Source: Pholiota molesta (Eukaryota > Basidiomycota > Agaricomycetes > Agaricales > Strophariaceae). From it: a stretch of 64,000 bases of DNA. The stretch lies in assembly GCA_014925825.1 (NCBI GenBank), contig JACGCK010000012.1, positions 1 to 64,000 of the forward strand, written 5' to 3'. Each line of letters opens with the position of its first letter. Position 1 is the first letter of the stretch. Shown here in pieces: positions 10,316 through 25,005 of the stretch. A program made the position numbers and the translations under genes. Below the pieces are notes generated by a model, which searched no databases, was not told the DNA's origin, and saw only the letters and a list, made by a program, of their open reading frames with translations.

Positions 10316-11790
10316 ATGGTCCGCGAAACGTGAGCGTTCCCGTCCATCCTTTCCCCAGATCCATACTAAAACACCGCAGAAAATTTTACGACCTCCTTGA
10401 GGTTCCTCCCACTGCATCAGAATCAGATCTCAAGAAGGCTTATCGCAAGAAGTAGGCGCTCGTTCTCCTTCGTGTCCATGGCACTCCCATTGAACATTTC
10501 GCTTCGCAGAGCCCTCCGATTGCATCCCGACAAGGGCGGTGACCCCGAGCTGTTCAAAGAGGTGACGCATGCGTGCGTTGATTTTCAGTCTTTGAGGTCC
10601 TTTTCGTGCAAGCTCATTCATTCTCAGCTACGAAATCCTGTCTGATCCAGATAAACGACACATATACGATGCGCGCGGTGAAGCTGGACTATCGGAGCAG
10701 GGAGGCATGGGCGGCATGGATCCCCAGGTATGTGCCACTCGATCCACATCATCACCAACGAACGACTGATCTCCGCGCAGGATCTCTTCAGTCAACTCTT
10801 CGGCGGAGGCGGAGGCTTCTTTGGCGGAGGAGGCGGCGGCGGCCGATCTCCCGGCCCTCGCAAAACCAAAGACCTCGTCCATCGCGTCCACGTCACGCTC
10901 GAAGACCTCTACAAGGGCAAGACCACCAAACTCGCGCTGACGCGAAATGTGATCTGCTCCAAATGCAAGGGCAAGGGCGGAAAGGAGGGTGCTGTGCGGA
11001 CATGTACCACTTGCAGCGGCCGCGGTATCAAGGTCACCTTGCGCCAGATGGGCCCCATGATCCAGCAAATCCAATCGCCTTGCGACGAATGTTCAGGAAC
11101 GGGAGAGATCATCAACATGAAAGACCGGTGTACCCAGTGCAAGGGCAAGAAGGTCGTCCAGAAAAGAAGTTCTTGGAAGTCCACATCGATAAGGGCATGA
11201 AGGGCGGCCAGACGATCCAATTAGAGGCGAAAGCGACCAGTCGCCCGGCGCCGAGCCAGGCGACGTTGTGATTGTGATTGAGGAGAAACCCCACGAACGC
11301 TTCCGCCGCCAGGAGAACGACCTGATCACTGAGGTCGAGGTCGATCTTCTGACTGCTCTGGCGGAGGCCAAATCGCCCTCAAACATCTGGACGATCATGC
11401 ACTCCTCATCAATATCGGTCCATGCGAGGCGAAACACGGTCAGTATTGAACATAGCATTTTTATTCGCTTGATATTGACGTTGTCCTTTATCTATTTGTA
11501 GGCGAGTTGAAAGTGATCCACGGACAAGGCATGCCCTCACAACGGCACCACGAGCCTGGAGATCTTTATGTCAAGATTTCTGTCAAGTTCCCGATTCCAT
11601 TGACCCTTCTGCTATTCCTCTGCTTGAAAGAGCACTGCCACCCCGTAAACCCGTCGAGAAGTTTGACAAGAACGTTATTCTGGAGGAGGTTACCCTGGAC
11701 GATGCAGACACCCGATCACGGCCAGGCCTACAAGATGACGCCATGGACGAGGATCAGGAGGAACCTCGCGTACAGTGTGCGAACCAGTAG
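10316..11790 (+). CDS. YDJ1: Type I DnaJ/Hsp40 co-chaperone with C-terminal CaaX box (Ydj1-like)
   Basis: Hsp70 co-chaperone. The J domain reads KFYDLLEVPPTASESDLKKAY, with the HPD triad in LRLHPDKGGD (about 10525). A Gly/Phe-rich linker (about 10800-10840) follows, then four zinc-finger repeats CSKCKGKG, CTTCSGRG, CDECSGTG and CTQCKGKK (10950-11145). The substrate-binding domain follows. The last residues are QCANQ, a CaaX-type farnesylation signal comparable to yeast Ydj1 ending CASQ, so membrane association at the ER/cytosol face is likely. At least four single-base losses interrupt the frame: 11160-11165, 11219-11223, 11362-11365 and 11590-11592. Restoring one base at each recovers continuous family sequence (for example GDVVIVIEEKPHERF and LEEVTLDDAD). 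This makes assembly error more likely than a pseudogene. Confidence 0.93.
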
Positions 11791-11951
11791 ATAGCATTGC
11801 TTTTGGGAAATTCCTTTTTTTCATTTCTTTTGCATGTTGTTTTTCTTCCGGCATTTTTTCTAGATTCCTGCTATTACATTGATTGATACACTTGTCATCT
11901 AATACCTCGAACTCATACATCCCAGCTAGTCTATGAAGTTGAAGAATTGAG

Positions 11952-12582
11952 CTAATGGATACATGGTTTGGTGCGGTGGCGAATTACCTCTGGGTTGAGC
12001 TTGAACTCGTCGTAGTCTTTGCGACTGAAAAAACTGAGCTCCGTCTCATTTTCTGGGGAGGATTGATGAGTATATAAAGAATACAATTGTAAGGGGATAG
12101 ACGGACCACATCCGACCTGCTCAAGAGTCATGTCGCCATCATCCAATATCCAGTCGTCGTGATCCAGGTTGATGATAAGGTTCGAGGTCTGTCATATATG
12201 CGTTTAAAAGAACAAGATCCGATGGTGTGATTAGACGCACCTTGGCGCCGTGCGCCTTTGTGTAGAGCTTGAGGGTGTCTGTGTATGGTTTAGCGTAGTG
12301 GCGGTATGGATGCGGAAGAGGACGCACCTAGCTGACACGACCGATAAGGCTTCCATCCTGGCTGGGTTGCGACAGCTGGGGAAGATGAGCAGGTGATCTA
12401 ATGTGCGATTAGAGTGGGGACGGACCTTGTCGGGCGATGTCCTTGAGCTGGGCGACGGTGGTAGTGGTGAGGTCGACATTGTGGAGGACGAGGCTCTTTT
12501 CTGTGCGGTAGCTGAGGGACTTGATGACGCGGACGGTGAGGGTAGCGCTGGTGAGGGGACGCGCGCAGTCGGTTGTGGCCAT
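11952..12582 (-). CDS. UPF0538 (C2orf76-like) conserved protein
   Basis: A small conserved eukaryotic protein of unknown function. Spliced segments read TLTVRVIKSLSYRTEKSLVL, then LKDIARQ, QPGWKPYRSCQLDTLKLYTKAHGAK, TSNLIINLDHDDWILDD and NETELSFFSRKDYDEFK. These motifs match the UPF0538 family, known in human as C2orf76. Five or so exons with very short introns are needed; no frame break was seen. The N-terminal half looks ubiquitin-like in hydrophobic pattern, which is only an impression. It is convergent with the DnaJ gene and divergent from the beta-glucosidase. Confidence 0.88.
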
Positions 12583-12705
12583 TGGATGATGTCAACGAGC
12601 GATTTCCCGTTATGGGCATGGCCAAAATAGCTCCGGAAATAATGGACTGCCCCTCTCCCCCAATGATTCCCCCAAATCCCAGGCTTTCTCCCTCCCACCA
12701 CAACC
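12583..12705. promoter_or_regulatory. Divergent promoter UPF0538 / GH3
   Basis: A 123-bp spacer separates the two start codons. A CT-rich stretch (ctgcccctctcccccaatgattccccc, about 12647-12673) precedes the GH3 start, as is common in fungal promoters. Confidence 0.4.
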
Positions 12706-15700
12706 ATGAATCATCCCTTTCTCACAGCTAGCATTCCAGAGCTCGTCCACAAGCTCAAGACAGACGAAAAAATCGCACTGCTCGGTGCCCCCAATTGGTG
12801 GAACACCACCGCCATTGACAGGCTTGGCATCCCCTCCATTCGCATGAGCGACGGTCCTAACGTGCACCCACACCTCAATAACCCCTGTCTACCCACTGAC
12901 CTATCGCCTGTCCTCTAGGGCGTCCGGGGCTCCTCTCACTTCGTCTCTACTCCAGCTCAATGTCTGCCAGTACGTCGCACCTTCCCTCCACATCGTGCGC
13001 CTCCGCTAACGCCGTCATCTAATAGTGTGCGACCGCCCTGGCGTCCACCTTCAACCCGGATCTTGTCCAGAAAGTTGGCGTCTTTTTGGGCCAAGAGACG
13101 AAGATCAAATCTTCTGTTGTCCTTCTTGCGCCCACATGTAATATCCAGCGCACCCCACTGGGTGGACGAGCCTTCGAGTCCTTCTCTGAAGATCCCCATC
13201 TTTCTGGTCAGCACACGTTCTTCATATTCTAGCTCCAATGCCTCATTGTCAAGATCTGTATCAGGTACTATGGCCGCTGCCTATGTAAACGGCCTCCAGT
13301 CTGAGGGCGTCTCTGCCAGTTCGTATTTTCCTTTCACGCTCCCCCCGGGCGTATGACTCAACTACAGATGGGGTCCAGCCATCAAACATCTGGTGGCGAA
13401 TGACATAGAACATGAACGCACAGCGGCAGACTCGGTTGTGTCCAATAGGGCCCTCCGAGAAGTATATTTATACCCGTACGCACATGACTATGCATTTCTA
13501 TCTATGCCGCTTTCTCAATTGGTAATAGGTTTATGCTTGCCCAGAAACATGCCCAGCCTGGCGCGTATATGACCTCGTAAGTCTCACGATTCGCGCTGTT
13601 TTCTATTACTAAAATAGGTTTCCAAAGCTATGGCCGTATTAAAGGCGTCCACTGTTCTGAAAATAAAGAATTGCTGACGACCATTTTGCGCGGCGAATGG
13701 AAATTCAAAGGCATTGTAGTCAGCGACTGGTTCGGGCTAATTTTCCTCTGCATTTTAGTTTCACTCCTAACAATTAATTTACATTTTAGGTTTGGAACAT
13801 ACAGCGTGGATGGCGCCATTAATGCTGGGCTTGACCTCGAGATGCCCGGACCGCCGCGCTGGAGAAACACTCTGCTCGTCACGCATTGTTTATCCGCGCA
13901 AAAACTGCTCGTTTCTACTATAGACGAGCGCGTCACCAACCTGCTTACCTTCGTGCAACAGCAGGCCCGGAAGAATCCCAAGGTCGTTTTTGGCGACGGC
14001 ATTGAGCGCTCGCGAGATTCACCGGAAGGCCGGCAATTCTGCCGTTCGCTCGCTGCTGAGGGCATTGTGCTGTTAAAAAACAGGGATAACGTTCTCCCTC
14101 TAGGAAACGACAAACCTGGATCTCTGAATATCGCCGTAATTGGTCCCAACGCTAAGGAGCGCGTCATTTCCGGCGGAGGATCTGCGGCACTCAAAGCGAC
14201 ATATGTTGTTACCCCATTCCAAGGCATTAAGGACAGCATCTCGAAGGGATCCACGCTTCGCTATCATGTCGGGTGTTATGGTGAGTCAACACTATCTTCA
14301 AATATCAAATGATAGCGGCTCATATGAAAACCCCAGCGCATAAATATCTTCCGACATTGGAGAATTACCTGGTGACTCCTGGTGGCGAACCCGGCTGGCG
14401 TTGCACATTCTATTCTCATGATGAGAACGGCGAAATTTCGAATCCAGTCCAAGATTACACCCTCAACGACACTAGAGTGAAACTCAACGATTTCCTACCA
14501 GAAGGCTTGACTGAGAACTGGTCCATCAAACTCGAGGGGAAACTGACCATTCCGACCACGGGCCTCTTCGAATTAGGCTTGACAGTGGCAGGTCCGTTCC
14601 GCGTTCTCATGACGAGCTTCTATTTTTCATAAAACACCTATTCGTTAGGCCGAGCCAAATTGTGGGTCAACGGAACGCTTACGATCGATAATTGGACCAA
14701 GCAAACTCCGGGTGACTTCTTCTACGGGTCCGTGAACCCTGCTTTTATTCTTAATCGACATCTATTGACATATTTATGGCATGTTAGTCAAGGCACCATT
14801 GAAGAAAAGGCCGTTATTCATTTCAACGCTGATACGCCTTACGACATATGTGTACTTTACACCAATACCAATCCTCCCGACGGCGAGGACGACAAAGGTG
14901 AAGGCCGCCTTTCGCAGCCCGCCCTCATGCGCGGTGTCGTGAGTCCTACATATAACGTTTCATCAGCGGCAATACTAAAAAAGCTACAGCGCCTCGGAGG
15001 CTGCGAAAAAATAGACGCAGACCACGCTATAGAAGAGGCGGTGTCTCTGGCGAAGACTGCAGATGCCGTTATCTTTGTCGGCGGCTTGACCCCAGAGTGG
15101 GAGAGCGAAGGCTTTGATCGTCCCTCGCTCCAACTCCCTGGCCGCCAAGATGAGCTGATCAAGCGGTTGGCCGAAGTTAATCCGCGTACGGTCGTGTGCC
15201 TCCAAGCTGTATGCTCATTGGCTCGATCTTTGTCATACCCTCGTAATTCTGACTCCTATTCCTTGCATAGGGCTCCGCAGTATCAATGCCATGGATTAAA
15301 GAAGTCGGCGGTCTCCTCCAGGCCTGGTATTCCGGAAACGAAGCTGGTAACGCGATTGCAGATGTTCTATTCGGGGCAGTAAATCCTAGTGGACGACTAC
15401 CCTTGACTTTACCCGTAAGGAAGGAAGATATCCCGGCATACTTGAATGATCGTAGCGAGCAAGGAAAAATCAAGTATGTTTTACATGCCGTTCAACCTCA
15501 ACCTCAAGCTTTAGGCTGACGTTCTATCCTTGTCTGAAGCTATCGCGAAGATCTTTTCGTCGGATACAAACATTACCAAGCGCGCGGTATAACCCCACTC
15601 TTTCCATTCGGGTTCGTCGCACTCTTTCTTCTGAACGTGAATAGCCATCTAAAATTAGGCGTTCATAGGTTGGATTGTCGTATACGAAGTTCTCTCTTTC

Positions 15701-16076
15701 AAATATGGTCGTCTCTCGTGGACGGTGGACTAACGCACATTCTCTTTTCGCACAAATCAACGTGACCGTCAAAAACGAGGGAGACAGAACGGGCTCGGAA
15801 GTCGTTCAGCTCTATGTATCGCTGCCAGAGATAGGACTCACCACCCCCAAGCTACAGCTGAGAGGATTCGCAAAGGCTAACAACGTTACTAAAGGCTCGA
15901 CAGCGAAGGTGACTATCACCCTGGACAAATATGCGTTCTCGTTCTGGGACGACCTGCAAAATTGCTGGAAAGTACCGGCCGGTAAATATGGTGTGCATGT
16001 GGGTGTCAGCAGTGATAACTTATCATTGCACGATACGATTGAGTTGAAGGAGACATTCACCTGGAAGGGACTGTAA
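12706..16076 (+). CDS. GH3 beta-glucosidase with PA14 domain
   Basis: Glycoside hydrolase family 3 enzyme, most likely releasing glucose from cellobiose and related beta-glucosides. N-terminal motifs are [31 protein letters not shown] and [17 protein letters not shown] follows, then the nucleophile Asp in GIVVSDWFG (about 13725; an intron splits the Trp codon). The second domain starts at [13 protein letters not shown]14 insertion (about 14340-14740, PGWRCTFYS..., LWVNGTL) is followed by [11 protein letters not shown] and [19 protein letters not shown] fibronectin-III-like C-terminus ends in FTWKGL. No N-terminal signal peptide is visible ([17 protein letters not shown]), so an intracellular enzyme is likely. 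Many short introns; I saw no frame break. About 840 residues, normal for this subgroup. Confidence 0.95.
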
Positions 16077-16251
16077 TAAATAAAGTTCGTTGTTCAGCGC
16101 CTATAGAACAATTATATATAGAGTAAACAGTAACATGAATAGTAGCAGGTAGCATTTCAGTTCATGTGGAAATCGCCACTAAGAGTCCATTGATTTTAAG
16201 GACCACATTATATTTTTCACTACCCCTTGGACCACATAAATACACAATACT

Positions 16252-18579
<2,328 letters not shown>

Positions 18580-18819
18580 GGTGGTGTGTGTTCAAGGTAC
18601 TATTGCAGACTCGTGACTACTGACTACATGGTCACAGCCGAGTCACTCGCTCCCAATGGCATTCACTAACATTACATCTTTGTGTAGTAATATACAATGG
18701 TCCCAAAATGTTATGGTATATGCGGGATAATAAATGCGAAAAGTATGCCCTAATGGTACAAATAAGATATGTTCTACTGGAAGATAAAATGAGCAAAATA
18801 GCTTGGAATAGGGTGATCG

Positions 18820-21800
18820 TTATAGAATGTCTGTATCGGCATTTTCTTCTTGAGATTCTGCCGCTGAAGCTTCAGCCACCTCCAGGATTTCTGTTGCTAG
18901 AGGTGAGCTCGGCAACTCGTTATCACTCTCAAGCTTCTCCGTTCTTCGTCTACGGCGTCTATGAGTAGCATTGGTTGGAGATGGTGGCGCTACAAAACCG
19001 TCATTCTTCAGTCGAGCCAGCATATCGCGTGCAATGTGTGAGGTGTCATCAGCAGCATTGATGGTATCAGTGGCAAATGTGCTGCCTGTCGTGGTGGTTC
19101 CGCCTTCAGGACGACGTCGGCGTGCTGCTCTGCGAGTTATTGTATCTCCATCACGAAGGCCTGCTATGAGTCTCTCCAGTGCGCCATCGTCTTCGTCGGC
19201 GACGCTCGCTTCGAGTTCCTTCTGACGATTGGCTTTACTCTCTTCCATTGCTTGTTTGCGTTTCTCCATCATAAGCTTCTCCTCCGCCACACTTTGATTT
19301 TCGGATTTACATTTCTGAGATAGCATGAGTTGCACGCTACAAAAAAAGTCTATCAATGAACATACCTTGTATGACGTGACAAAAGTCTTGAATATGCCAT
19401 AAAACTCTGAAGATGACATATTCTTGTCTTCTTCTCCATAGTAATTGATGGCGTCGACAAATGTCGAATCGGCATTCCTCACGTCATCAACCAAATCTTC
19501 TAACTGAATGCTGGCTCTGTTGTAGAATGCCCACATTTGCTTGCCGTAGCGATCATTGTCCGACAGATCAGCAAAATATTCAACAAGTTCTTGATGAATC
19601 CGAGCGAGTCCATCCCGAAGTTCGGAAAGACCTTTCCGAACATCCAATAAATTAACTATGCAAAATATTTCGTCAAATAATATCCGGTAAGTTTCGTAGT
19701 GGTACCGACCTCGGTATGCTTCAGCTGGCTTTTCAAGTTCGTCCAAAAATGCCTCCATTTCTGGGAAGTGCTTGGCTACCGTTCGTTCTAGGAAGTGAAG
19801 TAGGGTGGTGTTGTTGACGGATTTGGTGTCGACCAACTATAAACATCGTGAATTTATTGGCAGATTTTTGTCGCGGCTTGGACTGACCTTGTTTATGCTG
19901 CTCACACGGAACCCGAAGGCACCACCTTTAATGCCAGTGCCATTCATATAATTACCAATCAGAAGGATCAACTAAGCATGTAACTTCAATTGAAATGTCC
20001 TCAAACTTCGGAAAGGAGATACGCACAGAGAGCAATTCTTTGAAGTTCTTGGCTTCCAGTAGATCGCGACCAGCTTGTGAGAGTTTTTTGGCACCCTATA
20101 ATGCGTGTCAGAATCGGGCTGTCCTGGAGAAATTAAAATGTATATTTTCGAACTAACATCATCCAATAATGCCCAAGTTTCATCGAAGTTGACTTTGTAC
20201 AACATGCCCTCTATGCGTGGGCCGAGCCTGTTGATTTTGATCAATTGAACCATGAGCCTATCCGAGGGGTGAAGCCCAGCGAGTTCTACTGGATCCGCAT
20301 TCCGATACACATTTAACTTGCCAACCTGGAAAACGTCGTCAGATAAGGCGTCGAAATGTAAGTTAAATACTTACCTGTTCAGGAGACGGCAATACAGGTT
20401 TCAGTTCACTGAGGAAGACTTGGGTACACATTTCCAGGTCGAACTGTTGTATCTTGCGAGCAATTTCTTCGGGCTCGAGTTTTTTGATGAGCTGGATGAG
20501 GATTTCTGATGATCGAGAATCAATACTAAAATTATTGGCAATGACTAGGGTAAACATACCGACGCGCTTCTTTGTTTGGGGATCTAAGACGCTGCGAAGT
20601 TCGGCGCGCTTCTGTCGAGCTGCCAAGCGAAATGAATACATGCATCTTAAAGATAGAAATAAAGAGTATTCACCCATCAAATTGATAACAAGCTGTTTTG
20701 CTTTGAAGTCCTCTTCCATTTCCATCCAAACACCGTCCATTTGTAGCTTCTGCAACATCGACAGTTCCTTCTCCGGCTCATCCTCGTTCCATAATGTCTT
20801 TCCAACCTGTTGTTGAGGAAGTTTGTCCCACTGAAGTTGCTTCATTTTCGTGCTCGGAGTAATAGACATCTCTTTACGGTTATTTCCAAATGCTGCACCG
20901 GGTCCTAGAAGAGAATTTCTGGCAGAGCTATGCGTAGAGCTTGGGGCGGACAATGTATGAGGAGGGGGTGGAGGCGGAGGCGGAGCACCAAACATAGCCG
21001 TTGGTACCATAGCTTTCATGCGAAGTGAAGGTGGCGGTGGAGGAGGAGGAGGAGGGGAGGAGGAGGAGGACCAGAAGATGATGACATAGGCTTATTAAAC
21101 CCTCCAGGCGGTGGGGGTGGCGGAGGAGGCGGAGGCGGCGGGGGTGGTGGCGGAGGGGGAGGAGGGGGAGGAGGTGCACCTATAGGATGTTCTTCAGGTA
21201 GTGTCGCTAAAGTAGGGGCAGGACTGCCTTCACGCGATGGAAGCGATTTCCCTCTTGACAAGAAGTGTTTATTCAGTTGTTCAGCAAACGAGCCAGCAGA
21301 TGCACCACGTGAATTGACCGACCCATCTGAACTAACAGATGTAGCCGCTGTGTCTCCTGTCCCATTCGTGAAACCACTTCGTGTAGACCGTCCAAATTCA
21401 CTCTCGTCATCATTTGCAGGCGAGGCCGACCGGCTGGGATTGTTAGAGTCATTGGAAAACCCGTCTTCTCCTCTGAGCGCCAACACATTGTTGTGTTTGA
21501 ATGTATCTCCACCGAGTGGAGTTCGCTCTTTACGATGCGGTGATCCGCGAATACTTCGAGAGTTAGAGACAGATCCTAATTGGGGAGAATACTGTTGAAC
21601 AAGTAGATGAATAATTTGCCACAAAAACAAATGATATATAGTTACCAATTTGACCCCAGCAGCTAGTTGCTGCTGTACTTGTTCTCGGGCGTCCGCGTCA
21701 TCCGCATCCATGAATTGGGACACTCTTCCATTTTCGTCAACCAGAATTTTTTCCCCGGAGGGCCCTTTGAAAAGTTTTTTACCAGATGGTGCTCCAGCCT

Positions 21801-24381
21801 GGCCTCTTTTCATGCTCCCTTTACGAGGTGTCACATCGTTATCGTCTTCCTCCTCGTCCTCCTCAGCGAGACCTTTTGCGCCTTTGGTTCTGCGTCGGTT
21901 GAGACCTTCCTTGCCTTCCAATATGCTGATCGTCTTGCGGCGTTGGAACGTCTTTTCAAGTGTTTCGACAAGAGCCTTACGATCCATAGTCCCTCCATCC
22001 AGAATTGTCTCTACTCCTTTGCCAACCTCCTTCAACATCCGGAATAATTCCATGATTTGAGCTTCTAGTTGATTGATCTTGTCCTCGTATGATGCCTTCT
22101 GCTTTTCCATTTGTCCGTGCAATCTGGAAGTGGTTTCCCTCGATACAGCCAATTTTTCCTCTAGACTAGTTATTTGAGCTTTGAGTTTTCCCGTTAGACC
22201 ATCTTGACCTTGGGCTATCTCGTCCTCCAAAGCTTCCTTTTCTAGCTTGAGTCGCACTGCCAATGCACGGGCTTCTGCGGCTTCATCTTCAGCAATTTGA
22301 TAACGATCAGACTCATTGAACTGGGCAATTATCCTTTCGACTGAGTGACCCATTCGTTGCTCAGCTCCTGCAAGTTTCTTGTCCAGGACAACGTCGGTTA
22401 CAATTGAATCAAGAAGTTGGTAGTAGTGAACCATGGGTTGACCCTCTTCTCGAATAAGAAGCAAATGCTGCATCATCGATAGGAAGTAATTCTGAGCTCT
22501 TGTGCCTTTGGTTTTGGAATAGATAGCGTTGTAAACATCTTGGGGATTTGTCAAATCGCTAAGGATTTCCTGGTCCAATCGTTCGCGCAATTTCTTCTCG
22601 TCGTCCGCAAACAACACTTGAAGCTTCTTGATCTGTTTATCGATACTGGGTACTCCGAAATTCGCGCATAGTTCAAGAATGCGTTGCAAACCTGCGGATT
22701 CCATTTGCGACCGGTGGTGTAATCGCAGATCAAAATCATCCACGAAGGCAAGAATGCCATTGATAAGAACGAGGTTCGAAAGCTAAGGATATAACGAAGG
22801 TCAGTGACACAACGCGAGGCTTCAAAAACGTCAAGGAACATACAGCGTATTCGTTCAACGAGCTATCGACACCCGCTGTTCGCCTGACCTCTTCACTGGC
22901 TCCAACAAGACTTCCCATCTTGCCTCTTCCTGATAGACTTTGCTCCATAGATTTGAACCAGTATTCGTAGCATCCACCAGCTTCATTATTCGAAACACTT
23001 AGGGTCTCCAAAGCGCTAATGACCAAAGGATGTGCTTGGCCATCATTCCAATAGGTCAAAAATGAGAGGAGATCGATAAGACTTTTTCGGGTAGGAAGGT
23101 GTGGTGTGTTTAACGACGATGCAATCTGAGTTACTATGGATGGATGGGTCAAGGCTTCATCTGCGGCAAACTAGGAAGCAATGTCAACAATTAGACGCAT
23201 ATTGGATTTATAATTATAAGGCTTACCCCCGTATTCAAAATTTGCCTCAAGCATTTGACCACCTCATACTCCAAAGCTGTGTCGGCTTCACGTCTGCAAA
23301 AAAACAATTACAACGGTGTTCAGGGCGGATAAAAAGCTAAATTACAGACCTTGACAGGCGGCTAATGTGCTGGAGGGTTTGTGCCAACACAGATGTTCCT
23401 TGCGTCTCAACAAACTCCCTAAACCATCTGAGGAATAGTAAGTATCTTGAATTTCCACAGGTAATATATGTCGTACTTTAGCTCCTTGCTACGAAGGGAA
23501 ACCAGCAAAGTGCCAGCTTGTTTCGCAGTTATGGTCTTATCGAGGAATTTTTTGATATACCATTCGGGGGATTCTGGAATAATTGCCGCAGGTTGCCCAG
23601 TTTCCATTTGCTTCTTGGATTGCTCTTCCCTCTGTTTCTCTTCTCTCCATCGAATATGTTCATCGTTATACACCATATGCCATTTCTGGTCGATGGGAAG
23701 GTCAGGAAGATCTCCAAGATCCCGCGTCCGCTTAACATTTTCGAAAAGAAGTTCGATCTCTGCGTCGTCTGCCGGACGAGGGAAATGAAAGGAATCGCCA
23801 TTGTGATGTCGCTGATAGAACTGAGATAAATGAGAGTGGTGGGAACTTGGTTCGGAGTTTGCAAGAGAAACGGCATATTTTGAACTTCGATTCGCGTCGG
23901 AACGGGTTGTCATTCCAGAAGGGGGCCGCATTGTGGAAGAACTGAAATTTCCTGGGGAATATTGACCGAAGTCTTGAGATCTCGTCGAGGAAGACGCCTC
24001 GCTTCGACGAATCCGGGCTGTTTGGGGAGTAGAAATTTTGGATGGTGTTTGTGGGCTATAGTCGTCATAAAGGGTGGATGAATCGGCCGAGGAAAGAGAT
24101 ACATTTGAACCCTCTTGTCGATATTGGTCATAAAGCTTTTCCCGTTCCAACCTACTTCGCTGCAGCGTAAACTTGTTGAGTTCAGTGCCCGTCGCTGTAA
24201 GGTCGGGATTCGTGTTTGGCGCCGAGATTCCTTTGAGTCCTTGACTGAAAGTTCCAACCGCTATGGGTGAGCGGGCAGGCGCCGATAATTTATCATAGGG
24301 GACAGATCGTTCATTTAGGTCTTGACCAGATATAGAAGCTTGTCTTGGACGCCCTTTCTTGCGCCCGAATATAGTCGACAT
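18820..24381 (-). CDS. Diaphanous-related formin (Bni1/SepA-like)
   Basis: Actin nucleator that elongates unbranched filaments for cables and septa under Rho GTPase control. Order: a low-complexity N-terminus (MSTIFGRKKGR), a GTPase-binding/FH3 region (LLFENVKRTRDLGDLPDLP at about 23720; IKKFLDKTITAKQAG), coiled coil (22250-22050) and FH1 with very long proline runs (21180-20950). FH2 follows from QLQWDKLPQQQVGKTLW to LLIGNYMNGTGIKGGAFGF and LEKPAEAYR (20850-19730). A DAD-like GALERLIAGLRDGDTITRRAARRRR (about 19160) lies near the C-terminus. The proline tract changes frame at 21054-21057, where one C (coding strand) seems to be missing; after it the frame continues PPPSLRMKAMVP. Divergent from the myosin V gene. 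Confidence 0.95.
20950..21180. repeat. FH1 poly-proline coding tract
   Basis: A (ccN)n repeat on the minus strand encodes one run of more than twenty prolines and two shorter runs separated by Ser/Gly spacers. FH1 tracts bind profilin-actin, so length variation here could change filament elongation rate. Such simple-sequence DNA is also prone to length error in sequencing. Confidence 0.85.
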
Positions 24382-25005
24382 GTGGAATATCTAGACGGAG
24401 AGTCGAGAGGACCAGCCACTTCTGCCTGCCGATGATATATCTGCGTCGCGGAACAAAAGCGAATATTTGAACCACCAACCCCTGGATTCGGACAAGTGTG
24501 CACAATTGGTCGTGAGGGTATCGAGCAAGCGAAAAAAAATAAGAATAAGGTTATGTTTATCGAAACCTTGAAGCAGACAGGATAGAGGAGATGAGAATGT
24601 GGGCTGAGGGACACCGCCGCTGACGACGGCCACAGCGACGACTTTGGCAAGCTTCCATACGGCAGTACTGATCCTTATTGTTGGTCCCAAACAAACACAG
24701 CCACGTGATTCGGTTGCGAGGGTTGCTGGCTAATGTCCATCGCAGCCTCTCTGCCACCATCTAGCAACCACCAATATACCGTTGCCGGACCCAGTTCACA
24801 ACACATACTGTAATAGATATTAGACAAAATAGAATATGTGGACCAGTATTTTTGAAAGGATGAGCCCGGAACAGCGTCTGATGGAGAACGAGGAAATTCA
24901 CAGGGGCTAGGCAGGTTGGCAGCCGCCAACTCGAAAATAACAAGCCCCAACAACTCTTCCTTCCAACCTCTTGCTGGACAAGCCGTTGCCTTTTTTCAAG
25001 TCAAC
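24382..25005. promoter_or_regulatory. Divergent intergenic region formin / myosin V
   Basis: A 624-bp spacer separates the two divergent start codons and must contain both promoters. I recognised no specific binding site. Several short open frames occur but none has a conserved domain. Confidence 0.5.
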
